Shown one piece after another: positions 9,056-17,133 of a stretch of 64,000 nt of DNA. Origin of the DNA: Isosphaeraceae bacterium EP7. Its GTDB lineage: Bacteria > Planctomycetota > Planctomycetia > Isosphaerales > Isosphaeraceae. The stretch lies in assembly GCA_038400315.1 (NCBI GenBank), contig CP151667.1, positions 3,297,174-3,361,173 of the forward strand, read 5' to 3'. Position 1 is the first letter of the stretch. Each line of letters opens with the position of its first letter. The position numbers and the translations under genes were made by a program. The notes under the pieces were generated by a model. It worked only from the letters and a program-made list of their open reading frames with translations, was not told where the DNA came from and searched no databases.

Positions 9056-9256
9056 ATGACGTTCCCCCTGGCCGGCCTCCGCTTCGTCCTCGTCTCGTTG
9101 CCCGCGTGTGCGTTGTTCGCCCTCGCGGGCGGCTGCGGCGAGGCACCCAAGGAGCCCGTCGCCGTCCCGCCGGTCGTGACGAAGAGCGACACGCCCTTCA
9201 ACTTCGAGAACCCGTACAACAAACCGTCCAAGTCGCCCGCCAAGGGCAAGAAATAA
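9056..9256 (+). CDS. small lipoprotein with ENPY motif
   Basis: A 66-residue predicted lipoprotein. The signal peptide is M-T-F-P-L-A-G-L-R-F-V-L-V-S-L-P, followed by a lipobox-like A-L-A-G-G-C and a short mature part ending in a basic tail (P-S-K-S-P-A-K-G-K-K). AGGAG at 9043-9047 sits 8 bases before the ATG and fixes the start. The mature part contains F-E-N-P-Y-N, echoed by I-E-N-P-Y-G in the next lipoprotein at 9381, so the two are probably paralogues. Family unknown. It stands upstream of a DUF1559 gene, an arrangement seen three times in this window. Confidence 0.78.
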   Translation: MTFPLAGLRFVLVSLPACALFALAGGCGEAPKEPVAVPPVVTKSDTPFNFENPYNKPSKSPAKGKK

Positions 9257-9380
9257 CCGAGCCGGGGAGACGTCCAGCCCCCACCTCGTCTTCGCCCCCT
9301 TCCCTCGGCCCGACCCGAATGGGACGAGCCACGATCCTCAGCTTCGTACGCCCGAGTCCCCTGAGCGGAGAATCCTCACG

Positions 9381-9575
9381 ATGAGTCGAGCCCTGACCGG
9401 TTGCCGTGTCATCCTGTGCTCGACCCTGGCTTTCGGCATCTTCGCCTTCTCCATCGCCGGCTGCGGCGGCGGCGAGAAGGAAGTCGTCTACGCCCCGTCT
9501 GGCAAGTCCAAGGATGCCCTCCAGAAGGACATCGAGAATCCCTACGGCGTCGCCCCAAAGGCCAAGAAGAAGTGA
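9381..9575 (+). CDS. small lipoprotein with ENPY motif
   Basis: A 64-residue predicted lipoprotein: hydrophobic signal (V-I-L-C-S-T-L-A-F-G-I-F-A-F), clear lipobox S-I-A-G-C at about residues 24-28, then G-G-G-E-K-E-V-V-Y-A-P-S-G-K-S-K-D-A-L and the motif I-E-N-P-Y-G-V with a Lys-rich end. It shares ENPY and the basic tail with the gene at 9056. The next gene is the DUF1559 protein at 9725. Function is not known; outer-membrane anchoring is expected from the missing retention signal but is not shown. Confidence 0.8.
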   Translation: MSRALTGCRVILCSTLAFGIFAFSIAGCGGGEKEVVYAPSGKSKDALQKDIENPYGVAPKAKKK

Positions 9576-9724
9576 CGTCGGGGGCCCCTCGCCCCCCTCT
9601 CCATCTCGACCATATCCCCCCCTCGTAGGCGATCTCCCGGGGTCGCATCACGATGCAACGAACCAGGTCGCCGCGCGCGGCCAGCTTTCAGTCCGCCCTT
9701 CACATCTCCCGAACGGAGCCTCGG

Positions 9725-10762
9725 ATGCAGAGAATTGCGTCGCGTCACCGCGCGTTCACCCTCATCGAACTGCTCGTCGTCATCTCCATCATCGCCGTCC
9801 TCATCGCCCTGCTGCTGCCGGCCGTGCAGAGCGCCCGTGAGGCCGCCCGCCGGATCCAGTGCACCAACAACATCAAGCAGCTCAGCCTCGGGTTCGCCAA
9901 CTACGAGAGCGCCACCGGCAGCTTCCCCCTCGGCGGCTTCCGCGCCCCCTCGGCCGGCGGTGCGCCCTGCAGCGGCTCGCACGAGCATAGCTTCATCCTG
10001 GCGCTGCTGCCGTACATCGAGCAGTCGCCCCTGTACAACGCCCAGAACTTCAACGTCCACTTCACCTCGGCCGACAACTCGACGGTGACCAGCACGCAGA
10101 TCAGCGCCCTGTCGTGCCCGAGCGACGGCGCCGCGGCGGTGCCCGACAAGCGCTCGCTGGGCTACAACATGTACTACACCAATTACCGCGGCTGCGCCGG
10201 CACGGCGTACCAGGTCGGCCGCTACTCCGAGCCCAACTGCGACCCCGCCTACAGCGCCAAGGCGGCCGCAGCCGACGGCATGCTCTACTTCTACAGCAAC
10301 GTCAAAATCTCCGGCATCACCGACGGCACCAGCAACACGATGATCCTGGGCGAGCTGGCCTACGGCAAGCTCCCCGTCGATGAGCGTTGGGACTGGGTCT
10401 GGTGGAACTCGGGCAACAACGCCGACACGCTGTTCAACACCCTGTTCCCGGTCAATCCCCAGAGGAAGATCAACCAGGGCTACACCAACACGGGCACGCT
10501 CGGCGCCAACGTAAGCATCGCTTACCACAGCGCCTCGAGCTTCCACCCGGGCGGGATCAACGCCGGCTTCTGCGACGGCTCGGTCCGGTTCATCAAGGAC
10601 ACGATCAACACGATGCCCTATGATGCCACGACCGGCCTGCCGATCGGCATGGCCCCCGACTCCAACGGCATCCTCCGCGTGGTGCCGCCCGCCCAGCGTG
10701 GCATCTGGCAGGCGATCTCGACCCGCAACGGCGGCGAAATCGTCAGCTCCGACGCCCTGTAA
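9725..10762 (+). CDS. DUF1559 prepilin-like protein
   Basis: A 345-residue planctomycete pseudopilin-like protein. The type IV prepilin cleavage and helix region (A-F-T-L-I-E-L-L-V-V-I-S-I-I) follows a short basic leader, and continues as P-A-V-Q-S-A-R-E-A-A-R-R. The DUF1559 core has internal Cys residues, T-D-G-T-S-N-T-M-I-L-G-E, the C-terminal H-P-G-G-I-N-A-G-F-C-D-G-S-V-R-F-I motif and the end G-G-E-I-V-S-S-D-A-L. GGAG at 9715-9718 supports the ATG at 9725 over the ATG at 9653. It is probably exported and processed by a prepilin peptidase; the role is unknown although these proteins occur in large numbers in the phylum. A strong hairpin follows at 10813. Confidence 0.92.
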   Translation: MQRIASRHRAFTLIELLVVISIIAVLIALLLPAVQSAREAARRIQCTNNIKQLSLGFANYESATGSFPLGGFRAPSAGGAPCSGSHEHSFILALLPYIEQSPLYNAQNFNVHFTSADNSTVTSTQISALSCPSDGAAAVPDKRSLGYNMYYTNYRGCAGTAYQVGRYSEPNCDPAYSAKAAAADGMLYFYSNVKISGITDGTSNTMILGELAYGKLPVDERWDWVWWNSGNNADTLFNTLFPVNPQRKINQGYTNTGTLGANVSIAYHSASSFHPGGINAGFCDGSVRFIKDTINTMPYDATTGLPIGMAPDSNGILRVVPPAQRGIWQAISTRNGGEIVSSDAL

Positions 10763-10812
10763 GGCGATGCCGGTTCGCTCCGGACCGGGATCGATCTGAC
10801 CTAGACCATCGG

Positions 10813-10855
10813 CCGAGCGGGCCAGCCCCCTTCCCGGAGTGGCTGGCCCGCTCGG
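10813..10855 (+). terminator. hairpin terminator after DUF1559 gene
   Basis: Perfect 15-bp stem (10813-10827 with 10841-10855) and a 13-base loop, 50 bases after the stop codon. It is followed by CTCGTTT rather than a true U-run. Confidence 0.65.
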
Positions 10856-10945
10856 CTCGTTTCCGCCCTTCGCGCCTGATCGCCCCATCCCGCGGGCCAC
10901 CCGCCCGAGGCCCGAACTCCGAGAACCAGGCAGGATCTTCCCTCG

Positions 10946-11986
10946 ATGAAACCGAGCTTCCACCGCCGCAACTTCCTCGCAGCGAGCGCAGCCAGCGTGG
11001 CAACCCTCGCCGTAGGTGCCTCGCCCGCCAAGCCGCTCGGACAGAAGCGGCCTCTGGTGATCAGCGGCTCGCTGGCCGTCGTTGAACTGGCCATGAAACG
11101 CGTTATGGAAGGCGCCGACCCGCTTGATGCGGCCATCGAGGGGGTGGCCATCCACGAGGCCGACCCCAATGACCACTCCGTCGGCTACGGCGGGACCCCC
11201 AACGAAGAAGGGGTCGTCGAGCTCGACGCCGCCGTGATGCACGGCCCCACCCACGGCGCAGGCGCCGTGGCCGCCCTGCGCAACATCATGCACCCGGCAG
11301 CCGTCGCCCGCGTGGTCATGCAGCGCACCAAGCATTGCCTGATCGTCGGCGACAACGCCCTGAAGTTCGCCCGCGAGCACGGCTTCCCCGAGACCAAGCT
11401 GGAGACCGAGGTCACCCGCGAGGCCTGGATCCACTGGAAGGAAAACCTGCTCCGCGGCGGTGGGGCCCGTCTCGGCACCAAGCTCAGCCAGCTCAGCCCC
11501 GACGCCCGCGAACTGGCCCAGACCTACATCCACGGCACGGTCCACTGCTCGGTGATGGACACCCACGGCGACCTGGGCTGCACCACCTCCACCTCGGGCC
11601 TCGGCTACAAGGTCCCCGGCCGCGTCGGCGACTCGCCCATCCTGGGCGCCGGGCTCTACCTGGACAACACCGTCGGCTCGTGCGGGTCGGTCGGCCTGGG
11701 CGAGGTGAACCTGATCAACTGCTCGTGCTACCTGGTCATCGAAAATATGCGTCGGGGCATGCACGTTAAGGACGCGATGATCGCCACCCTGAAGCGCATC
11801 GCCGAGACCGCCACCCGCGATCCCAGGTTCCGCAACGACGACGGCAAGCCCAACTTCGACGTCACCTTCTACGGGTTGTCGAAGGACGGCAAGTTCAGCG
11901 CCGCCAACCTGAGGGGCCCGACCTCGCTGGCCGTCCACGACGGCAAGACCGCCCGCAACGTCGACGCCGCCTCGCTGGAAGACTGA
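10946..11986 (+). CDS. Tat-exported glycosylasparaginase-like Ntn hydrolase
   Basis: A 346-residue member of the N4-(beta-N-acetylglucosaminyl)-L-asparaginase/isoaspartyl peptidase family. The family is made as a precursor that cuts itself before a Thr, which then becomes the N-terminal nucleophile. Here the nucleophile is T198 in H-G-T-V-H-C; bacterial relatives also have H-G-T where the eukaryotic enzyme has H-D-T. Downstream substrate residues fit: T-T-S-T-S-G, G-R-V-G-D-S-P-I-L-G-A-G and the G-S-C-G-S-V-G-L-G-E segment. The N-terminus has a Tat-like H-R-R-N-F-L-A-A-S-A-A-S signal, so export after folding is likely. The start at 10946 has no in-frame rival. Confidence 0.9.
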   Translation: MKPSFHRRNFLAASAASVATLAVGASPAKPLGQKRPLVISGSLAVVELAMKRVMEGADPLDAAIEGVAIHEADPNDHSVGYGGTPNEEGVVELDAAVMHGPTHGAGAVAALRNIMHPAAVARVVMQRTKHCLIVGDNALKFAREHGFPETKLETEVTREAWIHWKENLLRGGGARLGTKLSQLSPDARELAQTYIHGTVHCSVMDTHGDLGCTTSTSGLGYKVPGRVGDSPILGAGLYLDNTVGSCGSVGLGEVNLINCSCYLVIENMRRGMHVKDAMIATLKRIAETATRDPRFRNDDGKPNFDVTFYGLSKDGKFSAANLRGPTSLAVHDGKTARNVDAASLED

Positions 11987-12032
11987 GCCGGCAAAGTCAT
12001 CGGCGAACCCGCCTGTCCGCTCACAAGTCAGA

Positions 12033-12073
12033 CAATCGCTGCGTGGGGCTCGCCCAACCCCACGCAGCGATTG
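12033..12073 (+). terminator. hairpin terminator
   Basis: Perfect 16-bp inverted repeat (12033-12048 and 12058-12073, 9-base loop) 46 bases after the hydrolase stop. There is no U-run. The rest of the 312-base gap before trpC shows no gene. Confidence 0.68.
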
Positions 12074-12298
12074 CGTCCAGCGAGTGAATTAAGGAACAGC
12101 AAGCGAAGAGATGGACCCAGGCAGCGTATCGCCGCGCCTTCAGAGCGAAGATCGCCGGCGTTCGCTCTGCGAGCCTTGCCATTCGCCGCCCGATTCTCGC
12201 CGTGACTTTCGCCTTCTAACTCCGGTATCTTGGATTCCTCCGATCGCCCGAGGCAAACGAAGTCCGGGTCCCGATTGATTCCCGCCGCACCCCAGGGG

Positions 12299-13132
12299 AT
12301 GAAGCCCGTGGACGGTTCGATCCTCGACAAGATCGTCGCCACCAAGCGTCGAGAGGTGGCCGAAGCTCGTCGACGCCTCCCGCTGGACGAGGTGGAACAC
12401 CAGGCCCAGGAAGCCCCGCCGACCCGCGACTTCAGGGCCGCACTGGCCGGCTCCGGGCCGATCCGGCTCATCGCCGAGGTCAAGAAGGCGAGCCCCTCGG
12501 CCGGCATCATCCGGGCCGATTTCGAGCCGGTCAGCCTGGCTCGCACCTATCAGTCCCACGGCGCGGCCTGCCTGAGCGTGCTCACCGACGAGACCTACTT
12601 CCAGGGCCACCTCTCGTACCTGGCCAGGATCAGGGCCGCGGTCGCCATCCCGTTGCTGCGCAAAGATTTCCTGATCGACGAGTATCAGGTCGTGGAGGCT
12701 CGCCTGGCCGGCGCCGACGCCATCCTGCTCATCGCCGAGATCCTCGACGACGACCAGATCGCCGCCATGATCCGCAGGGCCAAGGGCCTGGGGATGGCCG
12801 CCCTGGTCGAGTTCCACGACGAGGCCAACCTGCCCAGGGTGCTCGCCGCGGGTGCCGACCTGGTGGGGATCAACAACCGCGACCTGCGGCACTTCACGAC
12901 CGACCTCGATCTCACGATCCGCCTGCGCGACCAGATCCCCGACGACGTCGTCCTGGTCGGCGAGAGCGGCATCCACACCAGGGCCGACGCCGAACGGCTC
13001 GAGGCCGCGGGCGTCCACGCAATGCTCGTTGGCGAGTCGCTGATGCGGGCGGACAACGTTGGCCTCGCCGTCGAGCGCCTCCTCGGGCTCAGCCCCGAGC
13101 CGATTCCGACCCTTGAGCCTTGGACTTCCTGA
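12299..13132 (+). CDS. trpC: indole-3-glycerol phosphate synthase
   Basis: Fourth step of tryptophan synthesis: ring closure of CdRP to indole-3-glycerol phosphate in the cytoplasm. The 277-residue TIM barrel carries the family motifs: I-A-E-V-K-K-A-S-P-S (E60, K62), the catalytic Lys in R-K-D-F-L-I-D (K122), A-L-V-E-F-H-D, G-I-N-N-R-D-L and V-G-E-S-G-I with the phosphate loop G-V-H-A-M-L-V-G-E-S-L-M. The ATG at 12299 gives the normal N-terminus (G-S-I-L-D-K-I-V-A-T-K-R). No other trp gene is adjacent, so the pathway is dispersed here. Its 3' end overlaps the convergent gene at 13089 by 44 bases. Confidence 0.95.
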   Translation: MKPVDGSILDKIVATKRREVAEARRRLPLDEVEHQAQEAPPTRDFRAALAGSGPIRLIAEVKKASPSAGIIRADFEPVSLARTYQSHGAACLSVLTDETYFQGHLSYLARIRAAVAIPLLRKDFLIDEYQVVEARLAGADAILLIAEILDDDQIAAMIRRAKGLGMAALVEFHDEANLPRVLAAGADLVGINNRDLRHFTTDLDLTIRLRDQIPDDVVLVGESGIHTRADAERLEAAGVHAMLVGESLMRADNVGLAVERLLGLSPEPIPTLEPWTS

Positions 13133-13475
13133 GCCGATGGGGACCGGATAGGGAAGGGGCCTGGGACTGGACGGGCGACCCCGCCTCGATCTCCCGGATG
13201 CGCCGACGCTCGGCCCGCATTCGGGCCTTCTCGATCAGCATGATATTGCGGACATAGATGAACAGCCCCATCGCCTGCCCGACGATGATGACGGGGTCCT
13301 GACGGTGGACCGCGTACGTCAGCAGCGTGAAGCCGCCCAGCAAGCTGAGCCACCAGAAGGCGACCGGGACGACCGAGTCTTTCTTCTTCTCAGACGCGGC
13401 CCACTGCACCATGAAGCGCATCGTGAAGAGCGTCTGGCCCAAAAACCCGACGATCAGCCAGCGTTCCGGGGTCAT
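13089..13475 (-). CDS. LABN-domain membrane protein
   Basis: A 128-residue protein matching the lipid-A-disaccharide synthase N-terminal (LABN) domain family. It has three predicted membrane helices: W-L-I-V-G-F-L-G-Q-T-L-F-T-M-R-F, the V-P-V-A-F-W-W-L-S-L-L-G-G segment and P-V-I-I-V-G-Q-A-M-G-L-F-I-Y. The family motif Q-W-x-x-S-E-x-x-x-x-S is present as Q-W-A-A-S-E-K-K-K-D-S. A basic, disordered tail of about 45 residues follows and overlaps the end of trpC. The glycosyltransferase gene ends 16 bases upstream, so the two form an operon. LABN proteins often accompany polyprenyl-phosphate glycosyltransferases; a shared role in envelope glycolipids is inference. Confidence 0.88.
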   Translation of the reverse strand: MTPERWLIVGFLGQTLFTMRFMVQWAASEKKKDSVVPVAFWWLSLLGGFTLLTYAVHRQDPVIIVGQAMGLFIYVRNIMLIEKARMRAERRRIREIEAGSPVQSQAPSLSGPHRLRKSKAQGSESARG

Positions 13476-13491
13476 CGCGATCGACAAGGGA

Positions 13492-14403
13492 TCAGGCCTC
13501 CTGTCCAACGGTCCGCCGCACGATCCCGAGATGGGTCGGCTGGGTCGACGCCAGGGCCGACTGGTCGGCAATCTGGCCCGCGACCGTGTAAGCCACCCCT
13601 CGACGCATCAGCCAGGCCACTCCTAGCAGGTCGACCACCACCTGGACCGACCGGTTCCAGATGTTGTAGTGCGAGTTGCCATGAGGACGCGGCCTGTGAG
13701 TCACCGGCAACTGCGCAATCCGACACCCTTCGCGGAGGAGCAGGGGCCCCATGAACCGGTGCGAGCCGCGGAACATTGGCATGCGTAAGGCCATCTCGCG
13801 TGAGAAGATGCGCACCGAACAACCCGTGTCGCGGATCGACTGCCCGAGCACCCAGTTCCGGGTTCGGTTGGCCATCTTGCTGATGATCCGCTTCGACCAG
13901 ATGTCCTCTCGCTTGACCCGCCACCCCAGCGCCGCATCATGGCCGGGCAGGGCATCCCAGAGCGTGGCCAGGTCGGCCGGATTGTTCTGGAGGTCGGCAT
14001 CCAGCACCGCAACCCAGCCCCCGCGAGCCGCCCTGAATCCGGCGGCCGTCGCGGCCGACTGGCCAACGTTGTTCGCCAGAACTAGACCCCGCAACTCGGG
14101 GTAGTCGGCCGTAAGCCGCCAGAGAACATCCTGGGTGTCGTCGGTCGATCCGTCGTCGACAATCAGGAGTTCAAATCCGGCCAGTCGATGCACCTGATCT
14201 TCGCCGCGTCTGGCCCTCAACGCGCGGAACGCCTTGGCAACTTCCTCGACGAGTTGAGGTAGGCTGGCCGATTCGTTCTTGGCCGGGACGACGATGGACA
14301 AGAAACCATCGGGCAAGCCCGGGGTCGAATCGCCGCCGTTCGTCAGCAGCCCACGGCCATTCGGGCCTGGTCGGTGCGACGGGTCGTGTCGCATCGCGGT
14401 CAT
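13492..14403 (-). CDS. family 2 glycosyltransferase (DPM1/ArnC-like)
   Basis: A 303-residue GT2 enzyme, probably transferring a sugar from a nucleotide donor to a polyprenyl phosphate at the inner membrane. After a disordered N-terminus come L-S-I-V-V-P-A-K-N-E (about 36-45), E-L-L-I-V-D-D-G-S-T-D-D-T, the V-A-V-L-D-A-D-L-Q-N-N-P DxD-type site, and G-W-R-V-K-R-E-D. A late basic segment (R-P-R-P-H-G-N-S-H-Y-N-I-W-N-R) precedes a single hydrophobic helix, V-V-V-D-L-L-G-V-A-W-L. The ATG at 14403 is the first in frame. Cotranscribed with the LABN gene 16 bases downstream. Confidence 0.9.
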   Translation of the reverse strand: MTAMRHDPSHRPGPNGRGLLTNGGDSTPGLPDGFLSIVVPAKNESASLPQLVEEVAKAFRALRARRGEDQVHRLAGFELLIVDDGSTDDTQDVLWRLTADYPELRGLVLANNVGQSAATAAGFRAARGGWVAVLDADLQNNPADLATLWDALPGHDAALGWRVKREDIWSKRIISKMANRTRNWVLGQSIRDTGCSVRIFSREMALRMPMFRGSHRFMGPLLLREGCRIAQLPVTHRPRPHGNSHYNIWNRSVQVVVDLLGVAWLMRRGVAYTVAGQIADQSALASTQPTHLGIVRRTVGQEA

Positions 14404-14653
14404 GTCGAGGGCCTCCTTGCCAACCTACCTGGGCGGGCGACGCACCGGGATCCTTCCCTGGCCCCGGGCGCCACCGTCGTGCATTCTGTTCGATTCCATC
14501 GGCGCGCCTACCCCAATTGCTTTGGTCCGAATTCCTCGGTCCGACCCGGACCAGACAGATTCTGCGCCCCAGGTCACGCTGGACAGGACAGACCGCCGCT
14601 GCTAGCCTCCGACAAATCTGACAACTCTGACGATTGAACGGGCCCAAGCCCCC

Positions 14654-16006
14654 ATGCCGAGCCCCGCAACCATCCTCGCCGAAGCCCGCCCGATTCCTGT
14701 CGCGATCCTCCGACCTAACCCCTTCAGCGTCATGGTCTACGGTGATCCCGCGTCCGAAATCGGGGGGCTCATCGACGGAGTCCGCGACCACGGGATCCTC
14801 GTCCCTCTCGTCGTTTCCCCCGCCGAACAGGGCTACGAACTCATCTCGGGGCACCGTAGGCTCGCATGTGCCCTCACTCTTGGTCTGACAGCCGTTCCGT
14901 GCGAAATCCGGGTCTATCCCGATGAGGCCGCCCGTCGCGAGGCAGTCATCGAGTACAACCGTCAACGGCGCAAATCGTTCACTCAGAAAATGCGTGAGGC
15001 CGACGCCGTCGAGATTCTCCTCGCCACCGCAGCCACCGCACGCCGCCTCTCCAACCTCAACAAAGGCAGCGAACCGAACGGTTCTCCCGATCGTCTGAAT
15101 TCCGACGGTCGAGCCGGTCGCACGGACAGCCACGTCGCGGAGCTGATCGGGCTCGGAGGCAAGGATCTTTTTCGCCAGGCACGGGCCGTCTGGAAGATGG
15201 CCGGGCAGGGGGACCCACGCGCCAGAAGCGGCGTCGCTCTCCTTGACCTGGGCGAGAAGTCGATCCACGCCGCCTACAAGGATCTCCGCCGCCGCGATCG
15301 GTTCACCTCGGATTTCCGCCCGACTCCCTACGATGTCTGGAAATTCCGCCACGACCGCGCCTACGGTGTCCCCCATCCCGGCTCCATCCCCCCCGGAATC
15401 GTGGCGCACGCGGTCCATTACTTCGCCGCCCCCGGTGCCCTGGTGGTCGACCCGATGGCCGGTGGGGGAGTCACCCCCGACGTTTGCGCCGCCATGGGAC
15501 GCCGCTGCCTGGCCTACGACCTTAATCCCGCCCGCGAAGACATCGCCGCCCATGACATCCGCCTCGGCTTCCCGGAAGAGGCACGCGACTGCGACCTGAT
15601 CTTCTGCGACCCCCCCTACCATACAATGCTTTCCGCAGCCTACGCGAAAGAGGGCGTCTCAAACTCTCCGCTCGACGCATGGACTAGCTTCCTGAAACTT
15701 CTAGCCGGCAGCGCCTACGCCGCCTTACGCCCAGGTGGCTACCTTGCCCTCCTGCTGGCCAATCAGACCGAGAAAGACCTGCCCGCTGGCCACGGCTATC
15801 TCGACCACGTTTTCCTGGGTTATCAGGCCCTGACCCAGGCCGGATTCCTGCCCGAACGGCGGATTCATTGCCCGATGGACGGGGCTTACCTGCCCCAACA
15901 CGTCCGCAGGGCGCGCGTGGAAGGACGCATGCTCGGGCAAGTCAGAGACCTGCTCGTCATGCGTAAACCCTTACCAAACCAAGCCTTACCGCCACTTAGC
16001 TCTTAA
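14654..16006 (+). CDS. ParB-like domain fused to DNA methyltransferase
   Basis: A 450-residue fusion. Residues about 10-110 form a ParB/Srx-type nuclease-like domain with the signature I-S-G-H-R-R-L-A-C-A (GHRR at 66-69). The C-terminal half is an amino-methyltransferase (N4-C/N6-A type): V-V-D-P-M-A-G-G-G-V-T-P (SAM motif I, 266-272) and F-C-D-P-P-Y-H (motif IV, DPPY 319-322). DPPY suggests adenine-N6 or cytosine-N4 modification. Such fusions occur in phages, plasmids and integrated elements. It runs tail to tail with the winged-helix gene at 16003, sharing 4 bases, and no restriction endonuclease gene is near, so it looks like an orphan methylase. Confidence 0.87.
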   Translation: MPSPATILAEARPIPVAILRPNPFSVMVYGDPASEIGGLIDGVRDHGILVPLVVSPAEQGYELISGHRRLACALTLGLTAVPCEIRVYPDEAARREAVIEYNRQRRKSFTQKMREADAVEILLATAATARRLSNLNKGSEPNGSPDRLNSDGRAGRTDSHVAELIGLGGKDLFRQARAVWKMAGQGDPRARSGVALLDLGEKSIHAAYKDLRRRDRFTSDFRPTPYDVWKFRHDRAYGVPHPGSIPPGIVAHAVHYFAAPGALVVDPMAGGGVTPDVCAAMGRRCLAYDLNPAREDIAAHDIRLGFPEEARDCDLIFCDPPYHTMLSAAYAKEGVSNSPLDAWTSFLKLLAGSAYAALRPGGYLALLLANQTEKDLPAGHGYLDHVFLGYQALTQAGFLPERRIHCPMDGAYLPQHVRRARVEGRMLGQVRDLLVMRKPLPNQALPPLSS

Positions 16007-17043
16007 GTGGCATCCGGCTCGCCGCCGGCCAGCTCGTAGACCATGTTGCGGACGAATGGATTGCTCAACGTCGGGTTGCGACGGACGATCGGCCCCGGAA
16101 GCATACCGACGGCACGTTCAACCAGTCGTTCGAGTTCGTCCGGGCTCAGCCGCTCCAGCACCAGCCCCATCGCCTCATCTTCGGACTCTCGCTCGACTTC
16201 CACCCGAATCTGTTCCTGTTTCGTGGAGACCTTGCGCAACGATTCCTCGAGTTCTCGGCGGCGGACTTCCAGTCGAGCGGCGACCTGAGGGAGCAGGTCG
16301 TATCCGTCCTCGATTCCCGCGCGGAGATATCCGGGCCCGTTCTGCAATTTGCCTTGGCTCTGGAGGTAGAACGCATTGAGCAAGACCTTGGCCACATCGC
16401 TCGGGTCTTTTTGCGCCGCAATTCGCTGAGCCAGGCGTTGCGGGATCCCTTGATCTGTTAACAAACCTTGCAAGTCCGCAGCAACAATCAGGCGACCTTC
16501 GACCGTCAGCTGGAACGGCGTTCCCGGAATCGGAATGGTGTGCGTATCTTCTCTCGTTCGTTGTTCTCGTTTGGGCCCAATCCCGGGGCCGCCCGGGCCG
16601 AGGAATGAGGCCACCGCCCCTAAGGAGATTGGGACACCTGGCGGGGTCGCCCCTAAAGAATCTGGGCCAGTGTCGAGGATGGGTGCGAAAGAATTTGGGA
16701 CAGTGCTGTGGGGGCCTTGGGGCGGTTCGCCGCCGGTCGCTCGGATCCGAGGCTTGGGCCGTTCTGGGGCCTGGCTCATCACCTTGTAGGCGGTCGACTT
16801 GCCCCTCGACTTGCTCGTCGCCAGTAACCCGCGGCTCGTCAATTCTTCGATCGCAGCCAGCACCGTCTGGCGGCTGAGCCCCCCCTGCCGCGCGATGGTC
16901 CTTATGCTGGGATACGCCCAGCCGGTGCCGAAATCCGCGTATAGGCCGATGACCAGATAGACCTTGATCGCCGATCCGCCGAGCGTCTTGAACGCCTCGG
17001 ATCGCAGCAACTCGTGCTCGACTCGGAAGAAAAACGAATCCAT
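16003..17043 (-). CDS. winged-helix replication-initiator-like protein
   Basis: A 346-residue DNA-binding protein. Residues about 1-90 form a winged helix (F-K-T-L-G-G-S-A-I-K-V-Y-L ... Y-P-S-I-R-T-I-A-R-Q-G-G-L-S-R-Q-T-V-L-A-A-I-E-E-L) like the N-terminal domains of plasmid and phage replication proteins. A Pro/Gly-rich linker (about 95-160) contains three 11-residue repeats encoded by 33-bp DNA repeats. The rest is helical, with a charged coiled-coil segment (R-R-R-E-L-E-E-S-L-R-K ... E-Q-I-R-V-E-V-E-R-E). The wing region is clearly related to the smaller gene upstream at 17134-17445. Replication or partition function is inference from fold and the ParB neighbour; transcriptional regulation is the alternative. 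Confidence 0.7.
   Translation of the reverse strand: MDSFFFRVEHELLRSEAFKTLGGSAIKVYLVIGLYADFGTGWAYPSIRTIARQGGLSRQTVLAAIEELTSRGLLATSKSRGKSTAYKVMSQAPERPKPRIRATGGEPPQGPHSTVPNSFAPILDTGPDSLGATPPGVPISLGAVASFLGPGGPGIGPKREQRTREDTHTIPIPGTPFQLTVEGRLIVAADLQGLLTDQGIPQRLAQRIAAQKDPSDVAKVLLNAFYLQSQGKLQNGPGYLRAGIEDGYDLLPQVAARLEVRRRELEESLRKVSTKQEQIRVEVERESEDEAMGLVLERLSPDELERLVERAVGMLPGPIVRRNPTLSNPFVRNMVYELAGGEPDAT
16617..16715. repeat. three 33-bp tandem repeats (iteron-like)
   Basis: Three imperfect copies starting at 16617, 16650 and 16683, with core GAAT-TGGGACAGT (variants GAGATTGGGACA, GAATCTGGGCCAGT, GAATTTGGGACAGT). They lie in frame inside the winged-helix gene and encode 11-residue repeats. An outlying copy of the 11-mer TGGGACAGTGC, also at 16696-16706, occurs at 17119-17129, next to the end of the upstream winged-helix gene. 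Confidence 0.65.
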
Positions 17044-17133
17044 GGACGGCGGCTACCTTCCCTGGGGCCGACGTAGGCACAGCCTGAGACCGGACGGTCT
17101 GATCCTCGGGCGGCGGAATGGGACAGTGCAGAT

